From contig NC_063446.1 of NCBI RefSeq assembly GCF_020379485.1, positions 21,230,610-21,294,609 on the forward strand: a stretch of 64,000 nt of DNA, written 5' to 3'. The first letter of the stretch is position 1. Every line of letters begins with the position of its first letter. The DNA comes from Brassica napus. Taxonomy: Eukaryota; Streptophyta; Magnoliopsida; Brassicales; Brassicaceae. Below, piece by piece: positions 58,605 through 64,000 of this stretch. The notes below the pieces were generated by a model. It saw nothing but the letters and a program-made list of their open reading frames with translations, searched no databases and was not told the DNA's origin. The position numbers and the translations under genes were made by a program.

Positions 58605-58743
58605 GGTGAGCAACTGGCAGATTCCAGCCGTCGTGAAAGATTTGGTGAAGAAAACGGAGGAAACGTCTATGGAGAATTTAGCTTCTGTTCCGAGTGCTGC
58701 TCATCGTAGACTCACTTCAACTAAAGGGAATACCAATCAGTAA
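58605..58743 (+). other. Exon-like fragment, unidentified
   Basis: Reads VSNWQIPAVVKDLVKKTEET then SMENLASVPSAAHRRLTSTK before a stop. It has exon-like composition in the same Helitron-borne block as the GATB piece. Not recognised. Confidence 0.3.
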
Positions 58744-60156
58744 ATCAGTTTTAAATAAGCTTTTCCCACAGCATAAAATGCCGCTAAGCAAGTTGTTCCA
58801 ACATCATCAAAAAAAGCCAAAAGAACATGAAAGTGTCATTTTTGAAATTAATACAAAATCTATTTACTAAAGTACATTGGTAGCAAAATATTCTCGGACT
58901 ACATTTAACTTACAATATCACTCACTATATTTCTCAAGCCAAACTTGATTACCATGATGCAGGAGGCTCCTCAAAATACAAATGATAGTGAACAGGATGC
59001 ATAATAAGCAGTACGTTGATATCTCAATGATAAGTTAAAAAAAACACAAGTCTGAATTTGATATTCCTTGCATATTTATATTCTCTATGGTAATATTGGC
59101 AATCCATTAACTAAATAAATATGTTGTCCACGCAATATTGTCAAACTATAAACTAAACAAAAATGATATATAAACTAAACAAAAATGACCCTAAAACTCT
59201 CAAAATCAGAAAAATTCTGCTAAGCCGTGACAGTGAACGTGACAGTGAAAAAGATGAGAAATAGAGAGAGAGAGAGAGTGGACAAACAAAACCCTAGATC
59301 AAGAAATCAGAGAAGACAATAGTTCGAAGGATTTATAAATTTTAAAATAAAAATTTATTCCTCTGTGCGTACGGTTTATTAACAAATATCAGATAAGTGG
59401 CAGTTTCGTAGAATATAAAACAATTAATTCCTCCATCTTTTTAAGGAAACAACTATCCATTTGACTTATTATATGTAAACAACTATTAATTTTAAGACAT
59501 TGGTTTCAGATTTGGAGTTAATTAATAACTATTTTAAGAGATAGTAATACATAATAGATTAAAAAATGTTTCTACGGAAATAAGACCACAATAAAAAATT
59601 AATAGATAATAAAAAAAATCAAAAATAATTCTTTGGAAAAAAATAATAAAATACAGAAGAAAAAATATAAAAACAAAAATGAATAATTTTTCTATATAAA
59701 AGAGATATGTTAAGTTATTCTAATTAAATAAATGTAAAATGTATTTTAAATATTTATGTCAAGGATTCTAAAAGAAACTATAAACATAAATCCACAACTG
59801 TGTAAAAATAAAATATATAGTTATATAGTTGAATAAGAGACAAACGATATAAAATAAAGTAAGAGAATAAATAAAACTACATAACTTCAAATTAAACAAA
59901 TAAATCAACAATTCTACACCATCAAAATAAAAACAGAATAAAACTTCAAATACACAATCTTCTTAATCATAAAGAAAAATTTAGTTGATTGTAATGATAA
60001 TAAAACAGAATAAAAAATAACAAACAATAAAATAATGATTCATACTCTTATAGAAAAAAAAACATTTGAAAATAAAAAAAATATTAAACAAAAATTAAAA
60101 ATATGTATTCTAACTATTTAAATTATCATCCCGCCCGTAGGGCGGGCCGGCCCTAT

Positions 60157-60644
60157 TATATATATATATATATCGATGGTCCTTGTGTGTAGGTTAAATA
60201 GAAAATCCTAACTGATTTATTGTCAAACGTGATTAACACGTTTTGTATAAGGAATATATGTATTCTGAAGTTATTAATAAACATTCTTTTAGTTTTAATA
60301 GCTCAACTTATTTGGTTAGTTCCGATTAGATTTTTAGATTTGTATCATAAAAGGAATATTCATATATTTAGAGTTGCTTACAAATAGGCATGTGGAATAT
60401 GAAAAACCGAGTTAATTGTAATTAATGAAAAAAATCGACTCATTTCCAATTATTTGATAGTGTATATTGAGAAGGAATATTCCATAAATTAGGTAAGTGC
60501 ATATCTATATTATTTCAAAGATTGATACCGGAGGTGATTGCTTAAACATAGGATCTGTTATGGATTATCATTGATTTTAGTATTGTTTTTGAAAAACAGA
60601 GTTTCAGATTATGTAGTTGGTGATTATCGGTTCAAATGTAATAT
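60157..60644. other. AT-rich spacer
   Basis: No gene or terminal repeat recognised, apart from a short AT run just after the Helitron 3' hairpin. Confidence 0.4.
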
Positions 60645-61080
60645 CAATGTTCTAAAAATCGCTAGGCGGTAACTAGGAGCTTTATAGAGGACTAGCGCCT
60701 AGGCGGATTATTCGGGGCCTAGGCGAGGCTTAGGCGTTAGAAAATTATTGATTTATTTTATATATTTTATACATTTGTATAACATATTTTAGTTTTAAGT
60801 TTAATTATAAAATTATTGTGATGAGTTATCAAAATTAGATATACAAAACAGAAGAAAATAGACAAATTTGTAGATTTGTAATAATATTATTGCTTTATTT
60901 AACATATATAGACAATTTTAGATCGATTTTAACCAATTTTAACTGATTTAGAACAGTTTAAACAAATTTGAATCATATAAATCGGTATAAATCGGATTTT
61001 AAAAAAATCATTTCGGATAGGACCGAGTTGCTACCTAGGCGGGGGCCTAGGCGCCGCCTAGACCGATTTTTAGATCCCTG
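60645..61080. mobile_element. hAT-type MITE, 436 bp
   Basis: Ends CAATGTTCTAAAAATCG and, inverted at the right, CAGGGATCTAAAAATCG, flanked by the perfect 8-bp duplication TGTAATAT (60637-60644 and 61081-61088). Subterminal regions are GC-rich, with CTAGGCGG, GCGCCTAGGC and CCGCCTAG motifs in inverted array. Confidence 0.87.
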
Positions 61081-62553
61081 TGTAATATATACACTTAGGT
61101 TTAGGTCTGGTAATATTTTACAGCAAACCGGGATCAAATTCCATTACATAAACAAACTTTAGGCTGAAACTTAAACAATTTATTGATTTATTGGTGGTTA
61201 TGTGAACAATTGACTCGAGTTGGTTTATTATATATGTAAACATGGTTTTATGTAACAATTGAAGATGTAATCAAAGTTGTCGGACCAACTGAAACCGAGG
61301 TTCGGTTTGGTAAGGAGAGGTGTAATTGTCGTTTTCTAAATATGGATATATTAAGTTATATGTATTTGGTTTAGCTTGGTTTTATGTAACGATTGAAGAT
61401 GTAACCAAAGCAATCGATTTTGTATGGTTTATAGCTAAATGACAAAAAGCGCAGTTGCATTTTTTTGTAATTATTGTGGAAAACTCAGGGCTAAATATTA
61501 TTTATACTCCTGTTTTAATAGTTTATTAGATATAAATTATATATATGGGCCTAAAAAAGATATAAGTCAAATGAGTTAGACTCTAATCTTTCAATTATCT
61601 TAAGGCAAAACTAAAAAGGTAATATAATAGGTAGTCGATTAATTGTGGGGTTTACTCACTAAATATTCATTTAAACGTGATCCTATTTATTGGTTGTCGA
61701 TTAATTGTAGTGTTTATTCACATAATATTCATCTAAACAATTGCAATCTAAATTTTTTGCTCACAGAATATTGCAAATCTTAAATCAATTGCTATAGGGT
61801 GTTAAGGTTTTGGACCTTTTGGTATATATATATTGTCAACAGGTTTTGGTATATAATCTTCCATTTCAAAATAAACTAGAGAGGACGGGTATATTATTTG
61901 TTTTGTATATATTATTTAAAATTAAAATTATATATTTGTTTCTTTCCTTGTAATATATATGTATTTTTTGTAATCATACTTGTGTTTTTATCAACAAACG
62001 TATTTGCGTAATTTAAAAAATGATTAGTAAAGTATTTGTATAATTGTATTGAATTTATTATATTGTTAAATTATACATTTGTGCCATAGCCTTTAACACG
62101 TTAATATGGTACTTTATTTTCAAACTGTTATTTTGTTAAAAAATAACAAAATATTGTTACAGTTTTGTTTAGTAAAAAAATAGTAATTAAATAGATTGAT
62201 TAAATAAATAAAATAAAAATAAAAATTAAACATGATTTAATTTCGTATATAATTATAATTACATTATTATTACACATAATAATTTGTATACCAATTATAA
62301 ATGAATTATGTAAATCAAAGTCCATGGCCCAATTTTAATAATTTTTGTAAATTAAATGTTTATGGCCCAAATATATTGATGCAATTAGGTGAGAACTGAT
62401 GTGGTGGTTATTAGGTTAACTGATGCGGTGGTTATCGCATAAAGTTTGTATTTTTCTTATATACAGTTATCATATCAAAAGGTAGGTATCATGGAAAATA
62501 TTTGTTGGACTCAACTAACATCAATAGGTCACACTTGTGTTTTAATAGAATAG
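61081..62553. other. AT-rich DNA, no gene seen
   Basis: Transposon-like AT-rich sequence with no readable exon. Two words (GTGAATAA/TTGTGGGGTTTACTCAC-like) recur near 61640 and 61700 as a short tandem duplication. Confidence 0.4.
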
Positions 62554-62874
62554 ATATTTATTCTATATTTTATGGAATCTGTCTATAGCATGGTTAGGAG
62601 GCAATAATATAGTTTGTTTATAACAATTCATCTAAGCAAATTTTATAGAAGTTGGTCTAAAAAAAAACCACTCACGAAAAAAGTCACGAATTATGTTTTA
62701 AATTTTTAATTGATAAGATGCTATCCTTTCAAGGTTTTACCGAAATGTTTTACAACTAACTTTTATAATACAAGTAAACTTGTTTCCACTAATTAATACA
62801 ACAAATATTTACTTTTTTTAAGTGTATTTGTAGCTTTGAATACAAGGATTCATCCTTTTTATTCTGGTATGTAG

Positions 62875-62925
62875 GCATTTCGAAGGTGGCTTAAAAGGAA
62901 AGGCGGTAATTGTTTGACCAAAAAA
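62875..62925 (+). other. Possible residual GH3 exon piece
   Basis: After an acceptor-like GGTATGTAG the reading HFEGGLKGKAVIV resembles the segment that follows SFLISK in GH3 proteins (HxxGxxxGK). If so, it is the missing middle of the split GH3 exon, stranded on the right side of the insertions. Confidence 0.35.
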
Positions 62926-62946
62926 CGGTGTATTTGCTGGTGATGT

Positions 62947-63235
62947 TTGTTGGAATCATATAATAAAGAATCTAAAGTTAAGTATTAGATTCTTGAGGTT
63001 TTGGAGAAATCTTCGTAGAATCAATATGAGAAAAAGAACATCCAAAGCTCTTTATTGATCAAAGATTGCATTACAAGAATGATTTCTACTGTAAAGTGAA
63101 TCAAAAAATGTATAAAATCCTTATAGGATGTGTTCTAGATCTAGATGAAAAAAATAGTCATTTCTAATAAGGAGATAACTTCTTATAGAAGAAAGATATC
63201 TAGGGTTTCCTAACAAATTTGACCTAATTCATTGT
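62947..63235. repeat. Possible solo LTR
   Basis: A block beginning TGTTGGAATCATATAATAAA with LTR-like content (TTTATTGATCAAAGATTGC, short leader-like segments), lying between GH3-like pieces. GATGT occurs on both sides (62941-62945 and 63256-63260), a possible target duplication, but the ends do not fit TG...CA cleanly. Confidence 0.3.
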
Positions 63236-64000
63236 TTTAATGGACTTTGAGGGATGATGTAAATACGAAAGTCTACAACTCCATGTGGTTTGCCCATTTC
63301 TACTTCGATTACGGGCTACTTATTGAGTGACAGTTTCAAGAACCGGCCCTCAAATGGTTTTACAAGCCAAGATGTAGTGGCGTTGTGCCCAGATAACAAG
63401 CAGGCTATGTACTGCCATCTTCTTTGCGGTCTTTGCCTGAGTGACGAAGTTGTGAATGTGTCTGCTACCTTTGCTTCCTCTTTGCTTGGTGCAATCACTT
63501 TTCTTGAAAGTCACTGGAAAGGAATGTGTAGCAATATCGATCTGGTCATCTTAGCGAGTGGATCACCGACCTTGGTTGCAGAGACGCTGTTACTAACATC
63601 CTAAGAGGATGTAACTCAGAATTAGCAGATCGAATTGAAGAAGAATGCAACAAAAAATCTTGGGAAGGTATAATCACACGTCTTTGGCCTAAAGTAAAAT
63701 TCATTCAAAGCATTGTTACAGGACAAAATTCTCAATGCATTCCAATGTTAGAGTTTTACTCCAACAAAGTGCCTTTGATCTCCACGGTCTATGGATCTTC
63801 TGAAACAATATTTGGTATAAATATGAATCCCTTCTGCAAACCACAAGATATATCTTATTCTTGTATTCCCACCATATCTTACTTTGAGTTCATACTTGCT
63901 GACGAGGGAAACAAAGGTGAAATTGTTGATCTTGTGAATGTCAAGATTGGGTCCTACTATGAGCCCGTGATCACAAATTATTACGGTGAGTTGTATATGT

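Larger units (their letters stand above)
55842..60156 (+). mobile_element. Helitron candidate carrying gene fragments
   Basis: Candidate 5' end TCTTCTTTATATATAAAGTA at 55842; 3' hairpin CCCGCCCGTAGGGCGGG followed by CCGGCCCTA at about 60155. The final CTAT is not the canonical CTRR, so the end has mutated. Between them are GATB exons and other exon-like pieces on the plus strand, then about 1 kb of AT-rich DNA. Confidence 0.5.
52911..62554 (-). mobile_element. Possible large Helitron with nested insertions and gene fragments
   Basis: Minus-strand 3' end GGACGCGCGGGTCAAAGG then CTAG at 52911; a family-type 5' end TCTATTCTATTAAAACAC starts at 62554 on the same strand. If they belong together, the element is 9.6 kb and contains two hAT MITEs, another Helitron and gene pieces. 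Equally, the two ends may come from different Helitrons cut by later insertions. Confidence 0.35.
46652..63985 (+). pseudogene. GH3 acyl-amido synthetase, split over 16 kb and decayed
   Basis: Left half: 46652-46899 (LKKLTSNVKQIQDYV, stop TGA at 46703-46705, then ELFKKNVPVVSYDDVKPYIE) and 46997-47100 (SSGTTAGKQKIFPVNN, the ATP-binding P-loop-like motif). Right half: about 63266-63985 (TPCGLPISTSI, ALCPDNKQAMYCHLLCGLCL, WPKVKFIQSIVTG, TVYGSSETIFGIN, KPQDISYSCIPTISYFEF). A 1-nt loss shifts the frame near 63553. GH3 enzymes join amino acids to acyl acids such as jasmonate, auxin or benzoates; the wording is closest to the PBS3/GH3.12-like crucifer clade. The halves are colinear and complementary, so this is one gene torn apart by the transposons listed between 47101 and 63265. 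The final exon ends at a GTGAG donor, and the gene continues beyond the window. Confidence 0.9.

Noticed and set aside
1..64000. CRISPR arrays, bacterial operons, riboswitches
   Set aside because: The DNA is plant nuclear with spliceosomal introns; no regular spacer-repeat array or prokaryotic gene cluster is present.

Overview
The window is nuclear DNA from a flowering plant, almost certainly a Brassicaceae species and probably of the Brassica type. The grounds are spliceosomal introns, a plant U1C gene, a CRIB-type RopGAP, plant GH3 and NEN exonuclease genes, an Emigrant-type MITE, and CACTA, Helitron and Copia families with termini typical of crucifers. Gene density is low. Only three protein genes look intact (an FYV7-like rRNA-processing factor, U1C and a RopGAP), plus one tRNA-Pro. 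The rest is transposons, nested transposons and gene fragments carried or broken by them.

Layout. 1-3.4 kb: AT-rich DNA with a (GAA)22 tract. 3505-8828: a complete CACTA transposon with ACT target duplication; it holds an apparently intact TNPA-like gene whose start codon is split by an intron, and a TNP2 gene lacking its catalytic core. 9281-11786: a Helitron with a decayed RPA70-like gene. 12055-14630: the FYV7-like gene, whose intron holds two nested hAT-type elements with perfect 8-bp duplications. 15244-25.9 kb: a NEN4-like DEDDh exonuclease pseudogene, split in exons by a second CACTA (15330-19658, with pieces of host genes) and a young Copia element (20201-24826). 27461-27532: tRNA-Pro(AGG). 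28161-29250: U1C. 30455-32559: RopGAP. 33.7-35.5 kb: Helitron ends. 35953-42073: an older Copia element with a candidate gag/pol intron. 42.3-46.6 kb: a Helitron, a telomere-like foldback array and a Stowaway-like MITE.

46652-63985: the two halves of one GH3 acyl-amido synthetase pseudogene, about 16 kb apart. The gap holds an Emigrant MITE, hAT MITEs, a Mutator-like candidate and several Helitrons, one carrying a piece of GATB (Glu-tRNA amidotransferase subunit B).

There is no operon-like organisation. The story is transposon colonisation of a decaying gene region. The least ordinary points are the CACTA element with an intact TNPA-like frame and an intron-split start codon, the gene-capturing CACTA, the possible splicing switch between gag and pol in the older Copia element, and the exploded GH3 gene. 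All gene names come from reading translated sequence; no database search was possible.
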